Source of the DNA: Gibbula magus
Taxonomy: Eukaryota; Mollusca; Gastropoda; Trochida; Trochidae
Length of the DNA: 64,000 nucleotides
Reading direction: 5' to 3'
NCBI GenBank assembly: GCA_936450465.1
Contig: OW388293.1
Coordinates: 85,210,134-85,274,133, forward strand
Both the position numbers and the translations under genes were made by a program. The notes below the pieces were generated by a model. The model saw only the letters and a program-made list of their open reading frames with translations. It made no database searches and was not told the origin of the DNA. This document shows positions 1 through 12,800 of this stretch, piece after piece; the stretch's first letter is position 1; each line of letters begins with the position of its first letter.

Positions 1-2295
1 AGAAAATAATAGCCTATCCCAAGAACTAGTGCTTCATAAGTAGCCTGGATTCCAACTCACGTGAGGATGGTTTGTTACCAGTATGTACATTGTATGCGAT
101 CGAGTGAACATAATATGTGAATGTTCCAGCAGGCAATGCATAAAGGTTCGTTCAATCTCAAACAAATGTCCATGGGTAATTGTAATAAACTTAACATTTC
201 ATCTGGTTCAGCATTATCCCTCATTGCAACAGAGGGTGAAATATTTATCCATACGACAATAACAATAATATCCATTATACTGAAACATCTGATGTTGAAA
301 TAATTTAATTGATGTGCACACATTTCTTATCAACATACTGAAGGTGCACAGTATTAACTGATTGGAGCAATTTCAAGAACGACGTAAAACAAAAGTGCGC
401 TTACTGGGCAAGGCAACTACAAACCTTTGTACAATTCGTTCGGATTGACTGTCACCTTTGGCTTACGGTAGACGTACAAGGTAATTGAATCTGGGAGTCC
501 CTTAAAAGCTAGAAAGTCAGCTGTGTACTGGGTTGTGGAATCACTTACAGTATCGGCAGTGACAATTCATTGTATAAAGCACTAAGGCAGTGATTGGATG
601 CACAACGTGTTATAGGAAACAGTACATGCCCTCGTTTAATAATCCATGCATTTAACATGAACATGATTATTATAGATATATAGAGAATGAAAATGTGTTT
701 ATTGTAGAAGAGACAGTCATTTGACTCTGCTGTAATACCATCCATAAAGGAACAAATCGTGTGTATATGGGAATGTAGCTATGTGTATCAGTAGCAACTA
801 CCTATACTAGTAATGATGAAAGTACAATTGATACCTGACGCCTTGACCAGTTAAATGAATATACATTGAGAACAAAGTTACAATGAAACTACTAACATCA
901 TTGTCAGAATCTAAGTATAGGCCTGCTTTCTTACATTTTGCTTACAATGTACCAGTATTAATCAATGGACACACACTGTTAAGCTTGTCAGAATGTATTT
1001 ATGTTCTCTTGAATATCAACAAAAGAGGACAGGGACTACTGGAATGGCAAGTGTGATGAATTGTGCTTGCTGATCCTTTGACTTCTAAGACATTGATCAC
1101 AGCTTCTTATATGTTGATCGATAAACATGCGTTTAGCTGAGGACACTAGCATTGACATGAATATTCTTACCAAAGCGGGCAAAAATATGTTGGGTTTTGA
1201 AGTTTTCATAATGGTCATGGGAATTACAGTTTTTCTAAAGTTCAACAATAACATCAGAATCTTACTGAAAACGACGTTAGTAACAAACTATTTAGATACA
1301 CGCATCTTTAATGTGTTAGAAAGTTTATGAATGGCGTATGAATATACACTTTGTATTTTACAGTCTAATCTAACATTGTGATATGGCGTTTTATTTTTTC
1401 AATTTGTACACATTAAAATCTGTTCCTCGTGAATTATCATGTCTAACTCGGAAATTATCAAAATATTGAACCCGGGGCAGATAATCCTCGCAAGTCGTTG
1501 ATTATTCTTATATTAATTAAGTCCTTAAATAATTGTTGATGAACTTTATTTTCATAATATTTTAATAATTATTCGATGTTTGATTACACTATAAATAACC
1601 CTTTGAAGAAATAAATACAAACAATACAATCGATAAATGTCACCATCGGAAGAGATTTTACACAAAGTTATTGATATCGAATAGATATACAACAACATAC
1701 AAGTCCATTTGAGCACTGATAATATATATATAAGGTCAATTCATAATTGAATATATTATATTTCACACAGTATCGCCAATACTCAACATATGCATGTACA
1801 ATCATATATATGATGTACTGAAGTAATCCATGTTGTTCTTCATACATAATGATCAAGTTAACTCACTGGTTATTATTTTCACCACGTCACGGGAGCTACA
1901 AATTGATGTGATATACCATGCTCGTATATTACTCCTCAGAGATTAACATGTATATGTCTTCCTCTGGTTACACGATTTTTTAGTTAATCGAGCATACACT
2001 GTTTATTGATAATATTAATATCCATGATTGTTCTTGTCTGATTATCAACTTACTGCTGCCAGCGTGATGAGTCAAAATATACATAATGAAGTTTCAACAT
2101 GTTATTTGATATCTCTAATTGCATTCACTGCTTGAGGGCAACGGTATCGCATTTCTTATAAGTGTCTCAATAGCTGATCTATCTATGGCGTGCCTAAACT
2201 CAACTCACATGGCAGTACACAACTCCATCAAATATATTTGACCAAATTCTTCCTCAAGGAAAACATTTCGTGACTGCTTTCAAAAGTGCACAGTT
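1..2295. other. Gene-free A+T-rich stretch
   Basis: I see no supportable gene, RNA or structured repeat here. The short open frames lack splice context and look like chance. The sequence is uniformly A+T rich with no GC-richer patch. Confidence 0.5.
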
Positions 2296-2559
2296 AACTG
2301 AGATACCTCATTTGCATATTGCAACTAAAAATAATAAATTAAATGATTTCAAAATTAAATGGAACCCACTACTCCCAGTACTTACATGATTATAAAACCA
2401 TGTTTCCTACAACCTGTTCCTGATCATGCAACTTGTCTAAACTTGTTTTTTATTTTGATATACTGATATACATGTACATGTACAACTTTGACCTGACTGT
2501 ATATAGTATGTAATCTTGGGAACCAATAAAAAGAAAAAAAAAACAAACTGAGATACCTC
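2296..2559 (+). mobile_element. Retroposed insert with 14-bp target-site duplication and poly(A)
   Basis: The 14-mer AACTGAGATACCTC occurs at 2296-2309 and again at 2546-2559. The DNA between ends in an AATAAA signal (2525-2530) followed within two bases by an A-rich run. A poly(A) tail between perfect direct repeats is the signature of LINE-mediated insertion. The roughly 236-bp insert has no open frame. Its end, with GGGAACCAATAAA, resembles the 3' end of a non-LTR retrotransposon, so a 5'-truncated LINE is most likely and a processed copy of a host 3' UTR is the alternative. It is oriented with the + strand as sense. Confidence 0.65.
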
Positions 2560-2619
2560 TACACATGACCATTATCGTGATGTGATGAACATAAATAGCT
2601 AGGTGTGTGCATTTTCGGA

Positions 2620-3190
2620 TCTAGGACAATTGCCACCCGGACAATTCCCACCCAGACAATTCCCACCAGCCAATTGCCACCCGGACAATTCCCACCCAGA
2701 CAATTCCCACCAGCCAATTGCCACCCGGACAATTACCACCTAGGACAATTCCCACCTAGGATAATTCCCACCCAGGACAATTGCCACCTAGGACAATTGC
2801 CACCCCCAAAAAAAAATATTTATGAGATTTAATACACTTTATTGTCATCAACTCGTCGTCGCTGACGTCTGATGTTCCTGCGCAGGTCTGGTACAGCTGA
2901 CATCAAGGCACTGGCTCCCTCGGATGAGGTCACGGCAGCTGAAGTCAGAATCTGTTGTGCACTCTCCTCTGATGTCTCTGCTCTCTCCTTGATTGATGCC
3001 ACAGTCTTCTGCATCTATAACCATAACCATAACCATATTTATTTTGTTAATAAAATTCAACACTGTCATGTGCTTAGTTTGCATTACAGAGATATAGTGA
3101 CAATTATTTTGTTCATAAATTTTCAATTTGGCAATTGGCCGGTGGCAATTGGCTGGGTGGGAATTGTCCGGGTGGCAATTGTCCTCCACC
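2620..3190 (-). mobile_element. Mutator-like element remnant with terminal 15-bp repeat arrays
   Basis: The left end (about 2625-2810) holds about twelve units of a 15-bp motif of the form ACAATTGCCACCCGG. The right end (about 3128-3188) holds about four units of the same motif in inverted orientation. The arrays enclose a GC-richer core that encodes a FLYWCH/MULE-like transposase fragment on the minus strand. Together these suggest a Mutator-like DNA transposon remnant or a deletion derivative. No convincing 8-11 bp target duplication is visible. A short ATAACC triplet array lies at about 3016-3039. Confidence 0.5.
2829..3014 (-). pseudogene. FLYWCH/MULE-type transposase fragment (single exon)
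   Basis: The minus-strand frame gives 61 residues with IKERAET near the start, SAQQIL after it and the basic run RRNIRRQRRR near the end. By recall, this order (KERA.T, then QQI, then a P..R..IRRQR block) is typical of the linker between the FLYWCH zinc finger and the MULE transposase domain in invertebrate transposon proteins. Neither the FLYWCH finger nor the DDE core is present, so this is a fragment. The frame begins next to a TATAG acceptor-like site after the ATAACC array and ends in a stop close to the left 15-bp array. Its GC content is well above the flanks. A captured exon is possible; an internally deleted transposon is simpler. Confidence 0.5.
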
Positions 3191-4905
3191 CGTATATCAC
3201 ATTACTGTTTCAAAATCATGAACAACAGACTGAGTTTATAACATTCAATTAAATCAAGGGTTCAAGAGCAACATCAAAACGAAACGTTGTCAATGATTGA
3301 CAGATACAAAACGAAAATGTCAATACAAAATGTTTAAATAATGTCAACCACAGTAATGCACTTATTTTGTTTAATCTTATTACTTCAAAAACAAAAAGAC
3401 AAACTATTGTAACGGTAATCTGATGACATACTAAATGTATGCTGATAACATTCCGACTGCAAGGAGTTAGATTGTGTCTATTCTCATTGAATAAATTGGG
3501 TGAAATGAGAAATGTGGCTTTATAATACACGGCTTTGTGTACAAATAAACTAAAACTCGATGGTAACTTAATTCCAAGTAATAAAGACGTCATCTAAAAA
3601 GTTTGATTGGATGTTGTACATAGGGTTAATCTCCTTGCATCTTCTCTGTGACTCGTAGAACATAGACTGTCACCATTGCAACCACAAATGTATAAGGTAT
3701 GTTATAATCTTGAATATCTCATACCGTTAATTGAGAAACCGCACGTATGTTGCTCATGATAATATTCACTATGGGATAAAGAAAATGCCACACAAGAAAG
3801 AACTTAATATTGTTCATGCGTCAGATGGCCACCATCGGTTTTGCATTAAACAGATGATCAAATGTTCAAATTCAGCCCATATTCCATTTTTTTTACGCGA
3901 GTTGTTTTGTTGTAAATGAAATGAATCAAACAAACTGTACGATTATAGACAGAGATACTTGGTAACGATTTGATGATGATCTCAAGTGATAACGTTTGGG
4001 AATGATGTCATAGATATACGAATGAAAAGTGAGAAGACTATATCAAGCTGACAATAATAATGTCATCCAATATATAATGACCTGCGTTTCGTAAAGGCGT
4101 GACAGTAAGGTTGAGTGATAACGAAGATTAATGAGGTAAATGATACATAAAGTCAGACCTTTACATATAACATTATTTATCATACAATCGATGGTGTTCT
4201 CGGCAGGATAAAGACAACGGATAATTTAGGGATAAAGATGCAAATTACAGAGGGGAAGTGACGGAACTTCTTTTGAAAATGACGTCACAAGCATTAACAT
4301 TTTGATCAAGTGCCAAAACATATTCATCGCAAGTTGAAAACAACCGAGTAAACACTTAAATAAATATTAAAATTAATAACTTAAATACTCACAGGTAACA
4401 AAGGCAGTTTGAGTCACATATGCATTTATCGAACGTCAATCTTCACCGTTCCATAATGTGACTTTTGTAAAGGGGATTTTAGAATTCGCTGCCTAACATT
4501 CAGTTTAGCTCTCCGTGTGAAGTGTGAGTCGCCATTTGCAAGCAGGCGGAAGGGAAGCAACTCTCGCCCCTTCAAGATGGACTCCCCTACACTCATGTTT
4601 ACACGAAAGGACGCGAGTTCGAATTCGCTGTCCTCACGTTAAATATTTTTCATTTGCAAAACGTATTTTAAAACGTATTAAAACATTGAAAATTAAGATC
4701 ATGCCAAAAATAACGATTATTTTCGCTGAAAGCATAATTTTAGGAAGCGTTATTTTGTGTCATTTTACTGTGAGAATAGCACGCAGTTCATTTGCATATA
4801 TCAATATGCGTAGTTACAGTAAAGTTCAACTTTGAAATTAATGTTGTCATGCTGTTTTGCGCAAAATGAATGAAGAATGACATGATAAAGAAGTTAACAT
4901 GCTCG
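3191..4905. other. Gene-free stretch
   Basis: There is no supportable gene. A 114-codon minus-strand frame at 3249-3593 has low-complexity composition and no splice context. About 4505-4640 is GC-richer, but I cannot assign it. A perfect TGACGTCA lies at 4280-4287. Confidence 0.45.
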
Positions 4906-5022
4906 TGTGTTTTTGGATGGTAAATATCTTGCATTAGGAATAAACACAATGTATTTAGCTCGCCAAGGCTCACAAAATACAATGTTTATTCCTAATGCAG
5001 GATATTGACCATCCCAAAACAC
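4906..5022. repeat. Foldback element (about 48-bp arms)
   Basis: The left arm (about 4906-4956) and right arm (about 4975-5022) are near-perfect reverse complements, starting TGTGTTTTTGGATGG on the left and ending CCATCCCAAAACACA on the right. The loop is about 18 bases. It fits a small foldback/MITE element. Confidence 0.7.
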
Positions 5023-5235
5023 ACTCTCATGATAGCCTCTATACACAATATAACTGTTGGGATGTGAAATAAAGATTGTAGGTTGCTGACCAAAAAGTGC
5101 AGTGATATATTGTAAAAGGCTGCCTCTGGACAGGATACAACCCCATATATGGAGGCAGATCAAAGATAGAAAATGAACGCATGAGACCATCGTACAATGG
5201 GTAGTTCACATACAACCTACATCAATATCGAGTGA

Positions 5236-5465
5236 AGCACTTCAAACGATATTTGACTAACATAATACAATGACGTTTGATGAAGCTTTAATTAGGAAGA
5301 TGTTATATAATTCGCTGCAAAAGAATATAAAATATTCGTTTACTATCTTAATAAAAACGTAATCGATTTCTTGTAAAGCCTTTTTTATCATACAACATTT
5401 GCTTTGTAAACATTTGAGAAATAATGAAAATAGATAAATATATTATCTCAAATAGAAAACAAGAT
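5236..5465. repeat. Local duplication, copy 1
   Basis: This matches 5776-6012 in the same order, beginning AGCACTTCAAACGATAT in both and ending at the ATCTCA.ATAGAAAACAAG sequence. The offset is about 540 bp. Copy 1 has a single TATCTCAAATAGAAAACAAG at its end, where copy 2 has an expanded array. Confidence 0.6.
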
Positions 5466-5644
5466 TAACAAAAGCAACACTGTCACCATTGCTCATTGTA
5501 AAACCTTGATTATCAATGAGGTATTTAATCGGTATCGATTATAATAGCTCATAAGATCATTTGATGTGAAAGTTTCAAAATATCAAATCACTACTTTACA
5601 ACAAGTTAGTGAACATTTAATTGATTCTCATATTTTGTGTTGTA

Positions 5645-5811
5645 TTACAGCAGAATGTCAACTCGTAAAATACCAGCACTATCAAAACTTCATGTTCATT
5701 AAAGTCATAACATTTATACTTGGATCGATTACACATGATGTTGCTCGAAATCAAACTGATATTACGTTTTTAAAGCACTTCAAACGATATCTGACTTGGA
5801 TAATACAGTGA
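5645..5811 (+). other. Duplicated open segment after a splice-acceptor-like site
   Basis: After TTGTATTACAG the frame starting CA-GAA-TGT stays open to a stop at 5809-5811. A diverged copy at about 7980-8145 also follows an acceptor-like TATGCTACAG and is open in the same frame, sharing the residues YQNFMFI and VITFI. No indels separate the two for about 85 bases, but the substitutions show no clear synonymous bias. It may be an old duplicated exon or a repeat. I do not recognise the product. Confidence 0.2.
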
Positions 5812-6012
5812 CGTTTGATGATGCTTTCACTACAGTGTGGAGATGTTATTCGTTGCAGAGCATTCTACTAAATTCAACAACACACATGAAATAGAAAATA
5901 TCCTTTAACTATCTTAATCAGAATTTGAGCAATGCTTTGTAAAGCCTGAACAAAGGTACAACGTTTGCTTTGTAAACTTGTGGGAAATGGTTAATATGCA
6001 TAAATATATAAT
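5776..6012. repeat. Local duplication, copy 2
   Basis: This is the partner of 5236-5465. It runs directly into the 22-bp minisatellite, whose unit is present once in copy 1. Confidence 0.6.
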
Positions 6013-6450
6013 CTCATATAGAAAACAAGCTTATCTCATATAGAAAACAAGCTTATCTCATATAGAAAACAAAGCTTATCTCATATAGAAAACAAGCTTA
6101 TCTCATATAGAAAACAAGCTTATCTCATATAGAAAACAAGCTTATCTCATATAGAAAACAAGCTTATCTCATATAGAAAACAAGCTTATCTCATATAGAA
6201 AACAAGCTTATCTCATATAGAAAACAAGCTTATCTCATATAGAAAACAAGCTTATCTCATATAGAAAACAAAGCTTATCTCATATAGAAAACAAAGCTTA
6301 TCTCATATAGAAAACAAAGCTTATCTCATATAGAAAACAAGCTTATCTCATATAGAAAACAAGCTCGATCACAGCATAAAGATATTATCTCATATAGAAA
6401 ACAAGCTCGATCACAGCATAAAGATATTATCTCATATAGAAAACAAGCTC
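6012..6450. repeat. Minisatellite, 22-bp unit, about 18 copies
   Basis: The unit TCTCATATAGAAAACAAGCT plus TA repeats about 18 times with high identity. A few units carry one extra A. The last three copies end in a different suffix (GCTCGATCACAGCATAAAGA or a near variant), giving a 42-bp higher-order unit. Confidence 0.9.
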
Positions 6451-6527
6451 GACCACAGCAATACCGCCACTTTTGTACATAACAAACGATGATGATGTAA
6501 TAGTCACTGCCATAGATTCCGAGTTTT

Positions 6528-6593
6528 ATCGGGAAATACCAGGACAGTTTGTCGGACGGGGCTTGGTGACCAACTGTTCTGGTATTTTCCGAT
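6528..6593. repeat. Short hairpin
   Basis: ATCGGGAAATACCAGGACAG at the left pairs with a reverse complement ending GGTATTTTCCGAT at the right, with about 20 unpaired GC-rich bases between. It is a small foldback sequence of unknown role. Confidence 0.55.
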
Positions 6594-9500
6594 ATGTGTA
6601 GTACTATTGACGTTCAGGCAGAGCTATTTCAGCATATGCTTATATGTTCGCAAATCATGCAGAACATGCAATCCATTGTCAATTTCCACGATATGTACAT
6701 TTCATGGAATCGGACGTACACCTGTGTTGCACAGCGCCAGTAGATTATTAATGAAATATATTCGTTGGGACTGTCACTATTTAGGTAACTTAAAGTTATT
6801 ATTTCTTTATTTGTTATGTATTACACTTAATGGATTTTTGTTTCAAACTAGTTCATTCATTTATTTCTTGATTAACATTTGACTAAAATTGTGAATATTG
6901 TGGATCAAGATTTATCAGAACTTATGTTTATTTATTCATTCAAATCTGTCATGCATAATATCTGCCAATTATTTCCCACTTGGTACTTCGTAAAGGGGTT
7001 ACATAACAATCTGTTATAACACATAAACTCATCGGCAAAAGAAACGTATCACCTCAGTTGATTTTATCATTTGTATGATTTTCGATTGCAATATCTCAAG
7101 TTTTCTAAATGATAATCTAAAACTGAAAAGTACAGGTGTTTAGTCAGCAGTCAAGGAATACTTCTACATGTCTTTTTAATTTTTAAAAAATGAATTTTTT
7201 AAATTTTAAACTTCTTCAAAAATTATTTTTGTAATACAGAAGTGTCCATTGAAATATAAGACATATTCTATGTGAAAATTGATAAATGTGCCTGATTTTG
7301 CACACATTTACAATGTTTTAAAAATGGTAGGGATCATGCTGGTGGAAATTTCATTTCTTACCCCTGTCTTCATTGAACGAAGAAAATTTAACTAAAATGT
7401 AACCACCGTCACCAATTAATTCTTCGAAACTACTTCAGATCAATTTTATTGTATCTTGTCATAGTCAAATGCATCTGATTTCTTTTAAATTTTGCATTTA
7501 TCAAAAACAACTCAGGTGATGAGTTCCTTTTGGCCGATGAGTTTATGTACTCACCGCATTGATTGATTTTAATAAATAATTAACAAATACATCATTACTA
7601 AAGCTGTGCTAATAAACACAAATTTGAGAATACAGCAAGATGTTTTGCTCTTTGTCATACCGTTGCGATAACAGCGTGTTCTTTAGGGTAAACATTGATT
7701 TTTATACTCACAAGAAGAAAAAAAACGAGAGGAAAGCAATGTCAAGGGCAACGTTCATCCAAAACGTACATTTAATTTAATATATATCAGGACTCTTTCG
7801 CCTGGTATCGATAAAGAAAAGGACATTTTTATGAATGGTTGCCACGGACAACAATGTGTAACTGGGATATAATAATAAGGTATCATTACAAGCTACTAAG
7901 ATCAGTTGCAGTTAAACTGGTCAAAGTAACATAACATTACTTTACAAATTTGATTTGTTAAACTGAATCTCATACGTCTTCTTATGCTACAGCAAAATGT
8001 CAACGTATCCAATTCCAACAATATCAAAACTTTATGTTCATTGAAGTTATAACATTTATACCGGGATTGATTACACAGATGCAACTCGACACTTATATTT
8101 CAATATTCTCTCAACTGATTCTATGTTTTACTGTGTTTAAATTGCCTCAGGTGGTTGTCGGGTAATTGGAAATCTATCATTATAATGTAGCCTTTGAGGC
8201 AATATAATTTTAATCTTAATTTCAGTAAATCCGTCTCTCATTAGTCTTCCAATAATGTCAAAGCAAATAATTGTAAGGTCTTAACAAATCATAAAGTTCT
8301 AATGTTTGACGGGCTATATTTAATTATTTACTGAGTTGATGCACTGTATCACTCCAGAGCATGCGAAAGAGGACTTATTTCGGATTAAAATCATGGATAT
8401 GTTCCTGTAATTTGTAAGTTTTACAATTATTGTTTCTCCAAAACATTGCCATGATAAAAATGTATGAGTGAATATGAGTGTAGCTCATAAGCTTGGCACA
8501 CAATACCTGTTACTCATAATAACAAATTTATTGTATTACAAAATCAACAGTGAAGTGAACGCTGAACCTGCAATCACATAGAAGACTGGACAGTGATGGA
8601 TCGATCTCTCAGTGATGTGGGTGCAGAGGGACATTTGATCTGTAATCGGTTCACTGCACGCTACACCTTAAATCATCCTGTTAAGTCAAGGAGAATGCAG
8701 ATAACACAGAGTTGAAAGTTCTAATTTTTTACGGGTTAGATTTAATAATGTGCTCCTATTCAGATGATCCCACTTTATAATGTATTGGCTCTCACTTTTC
8801 AATTAAACTTACCAGTCGAACTAACCACTTAGCAATGTTTTAAGGGATGAACATACGTTTTTTTCTCTCATCTCGTCAATGTCTTCTATATACGTTTCAA
8901 TCCAACTATTAAATATTAATAATACAAAAAAACATTCTTGGCTTTATCCTATTTTCAGTCAACCGCCAAAAGAATATCGCCATACAAAAAGCCAGATATT
9001 TCAATTTAATATATGATAAACAAGACTGAAACAGAGATATGTCTTGTCTCAACAATCCAATTAAATTGAATTTTATGTTTCAAAACATTATCTATTCATA
9101 ATTCTATGAAACACAAGTTTTAAGAAACGTCGCTTTCGAATGTGTCAACAGTTGTAAGTCCAAGGTTTATTACATTGCTACGTTTCCATGTGTTAAGTAT
9201 AATGTGAACATCAGGTTATGCACAAGATGCACAAACGAAACTTAAGCAAAATTGTAAATTATGGCGAATGTGTCGGTTAAACCAGATATTGTGCTGAATC
9301 ATTTAATCATCACGTGTGACTATATTTGTATAATTATTTCTCCAAAAATGTTTTAGCTGTCATATTGAGTTAGGATTGCGTGTATATTAAGGTTTCAAAC
9401 AATATATGATTCAAGAACACTGTTTGTTTTATATTTACATTTGGCTTTAGTGCACTTCAAATGAAGTCAAATATACATGTATATTACAACAATTTGTATA

Positions 9501-9775
9501 AATATGAATCACTGATTCCGACATAAATCTAGCCGTCAACATTTGTTACTTAAAAACAATGTTTTACTTGAAATGGAATTATTGCATAATGTAATTTAAA
9601 ATATTGACGAAACTGCCTATTCACTGTTGTCTGTGGATATGAATCTATTTGCAGCATTAGTTCGGTGAGTCTTCCTTAATGGAAGTTCTACCTATTAGTT
9701 CTTCTCTTTGGGTACTTCGGCTTCATTCTTTCAGCTTTCCTTAATGTTCTCTATGCTAACACCACCTTTTATCAG
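6594..9775. other. Gene-free stretch with old duplications
   Basis: No supportable gene. About 7035-7345 matches about 16648-16945 in direct orientation, both containing a block like AAATGTGCCT..TTTTGCACACATTTACAA. About 7980-8095 matches 5645-5745. Two short related segments occur near 8290 and 8710. Confidence 0.45.
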
Positions 9776-9885
9776 GCGTTGAAGCCAATGAAAATTCGTT
9801 GTCGAAGGAGACAGACAGATCAACGTGTACACAGTGTCTACTTTCCTCCAGTGTTGATGATGACTTCTTGATGCCAAAAAGAGAA
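9776..9885 (+). CDS. Candidate internal coding exon, product unknown
   Basis: The exon is bounded by a full splice consensus: CTAAC branch-like sequence, short pyrimidine stretch and TTTTATCAG acceptor on the left, and GAA|GTAAGA donor on the right. The 110 bases read open as 2 nt plus 36 codons and end in phase 0. The peptide is hydrophilic, with two close cysteines (TCTQC), the acidic cluster SSVDDDFLMPKRE and several Ser/Thr. That composition would suit a cytoplasmic or linker segment. I do not recognise a family. No partner exon was found nearby. The opposite strand is also open, so a chance call is possible. Confidence 0.35.
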
Positions 9886-12800
9886 GTAAGAAAGACAAGA
9901 TTTCCTTGAGATGCTCTAAAGAGTATAGAAGAGACCCCACAATATACAGTTCCTGATAAAAATAGTAAATTGAAAACTGAGGTCTGACTATTAACTTGTG
10001 TTATTTCAGACATACTGAGATACATACACCGACGGATGAGTGTGATCAGAATGGAGTAATCGTAATACATGAGCTATGTCTGCCAACAACTAGCGCTTTA
10101 TTATCACAAATCACAAAGGACCAATTTTCCCCGATAGACACCACTTTTAACTTACTGATTCCCAAATTCATTTCAGCAAGGTACATCGATTTCAAATAGG
10201 ACACAGTCAACTTGGTGAATGTTCATATAATGTTTAACTCTTCTGTCTGTTTATTTAACCTTGTTACGTGAAATTATGTCTTGAGATATATGAGTTTATA
10301 TTTTCAAGTTCCAAAATCAAGACAGATGATACAAAGATGGGGAAATACATATTTAAAACATTTAATTAGCTTTGAAATGAGATATCGCATCATATATATT
10401 TTGACAACCATACATTTCTCAAATTTCACTTTAAAATTTAATTAAAACTTTTAAAAGTGATACAGGTGCTTACTGCTGAGGGAAATTATGGGAAATGATG
10501 TTATCAACATACAGATGTTTTCGATTTGAAATTGCCTCCTATAGTTTTTGAGTTTTTGATTCCTTCACGTAATTTTCACATCATGATTAACGATAAAATG
10601 GCACGACAATATTCGGATCGTGCTCATTACTCCTTTGAAACAACGATACATCCACTTTGTTGTCTAGAAATATGCCAATACACAGACATAGCGTGAACTG
10701 TCAATTCCCTTCGAATACACTCATTCATTTCTCATTAAGTCATTGATATTATTAAGAACGTTTTCCTATATGTATCATGTGAAAGCAATATTTACATTTT
10801 AAAGCAAGGTATACAATTTAGTGGATATTATTCTAAAGTGAAAGGCAATTAATCATTTATTCTGTTTGATGTCCTCGGTCGATCATTCAAGTAAAATTGT
10901 AAAATGGTTACTTTTTATCATGAGGGATTAAAGTTATTTCAATTGAGCAGCAGATGAACGTTGATATGAGGCAATCTGAATGACTTACCAGAGAGATTTC
11001 CTTAGAGAGGGCGAAACGTGACGTCAATAAATGTAAGTTTCTGTGTTTGAAGTGAGACATCCATCTCCTAATCAATTGAATCACCATTTTCTGTAAACCT
11101 GTTGTCTGATAAACATGAACATTTAAAACAACCTCGGACAGATTTTGTTGATATCGTTGTATTATTTTTTATCGAAAGGGAATAAATTATCTAATTGTTT
11201 TGATGTCCCTGTTCCTTCAATTTTTCAAACACAATTGTAAAATTAATACTTTATTGTTAAAGTTATTCCAATTGAGCAGCAGTTTAACGTTGAAATGAGG
11301 CAATCTGCGAGAATCGTGACCAGATTAAATGTCAGTTTCTTTGTCTGAAGTTGGACATCCATCTCCTAATCAATTGTAACACAACTTTCTGTAAATCCTT
11401 TTAAGATTATATTTCACTGAACAAAGAAATGAAAGTGTATCTCTGAGTGAAATGTATCTTCTGGTTGCATGACGAACGTGATTTATCACTTCCTATTGTG
11501 ATCTGTGTAGCAAAATTAAAATACAAAAGTAACATACACTGCTGTCTGATAAACATGAACACAATCCAAGACATGCATCTAATCATGCAACCTCTAGATT
11601 TGTACAAGCAACTTTGAATCCCGACTAGAAAGACCAGTTATCCTAGACAAGTAGTAATGTGTACACATTAGGGCTCACGTTGTGGCCGTTTAATTATTTC
11701 AAAACAAGATTTTCAAGACAACATTGAACTATAACCTTACTATGACCCATAACTACATTTAAGTATTTTATTTTACATTCCACTCCTTTGATGTGTGTTG
11801 GAGTAGACTCAATAAATCAGCATTTGTTGAGCAAGCATCACTAGCAAAATAAAGCATTACACAAGCATGTTACTGCAGACAACGTCAAGCATTATCCTGC
11901 AAATAGAGAACTTACGACACACAGACGAGATGATTCAAATTAAATATCAGTGTAATTTTGTTTACATTACATAATTTTATGACCCTCTTATGATGATAAA
12001 CGAGGGTTATTCGTGTCATTTTCTGTTCGAGAATGATACATGTATTGTATGATAAATACAAATACGATTGCACAATCTCGTCCTCAATTACCCTTACATG
12101 TTAACTGTTTAACACTGTTGGAGAAGTGAGGGTGAATTAAAAGGCAAACAACCGGTCGTCGTGCTCTTGTTTCTATGTTCCTATCACAAAGAGTATCTCT
12201 TGACATCTTTACATATTTCATTGACGGTTAAACACATGTTTAACTGTTAATGGAAACTGCTAGTTGATAATTGTTGACTTGGAATGGGTTTATATCTTGT
12301 ATTATTTATATGTATCACAGTGATTGGAACGTACTACGGAATTTCAACACAATCAATAACTCCCATGGTGAAATTTCCTTGGCTTATGACAAGTATTGGA
12401 ATTGGTTATCCAACAATTCCTTGATAATGGAGGAATATTCAATATATATGCTAATCGTCTAAGATGTTGGTACTGCAATATTCTCGCCGTTCTTCCATTA
12501 GTGTCTTACCATGTATCATTCAAGTAATTAGGTAATTGCGATTGGCTAAAACTGTGTGCCTTCATCTAATAAACAGCAAACTAAGAACAGTTCTATGACT
12601 GCACGATTAACATAATGACTGGTACACTGCATGACATCTCGTTATACAGAAGGGATCTACTAAAGGTTACAGATTGGTTCACGAATGTGTAGGTTCACAT
12701 GTTGTTCGTAGCGTTTACTCCAAACTGAGGCATCATAGACATACTTGTAAAATAGTTGACTTTAATTACTGGTGCTAAGAATGTTTGTTAGTTAGAGTGT

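Noticed and set aside
3249..3593. 114-codon minus-strand frame
   Set aside because: Low-complexity hydrophobic composition, no splice or promoter context and no second copy; a tail-end chance frame in A+T-rich DNA.
6012..6450. CRISPR-like array
   Set aside because: The repeats are contiguous with no unique spacers; it is a minisatellite in animal DNA.
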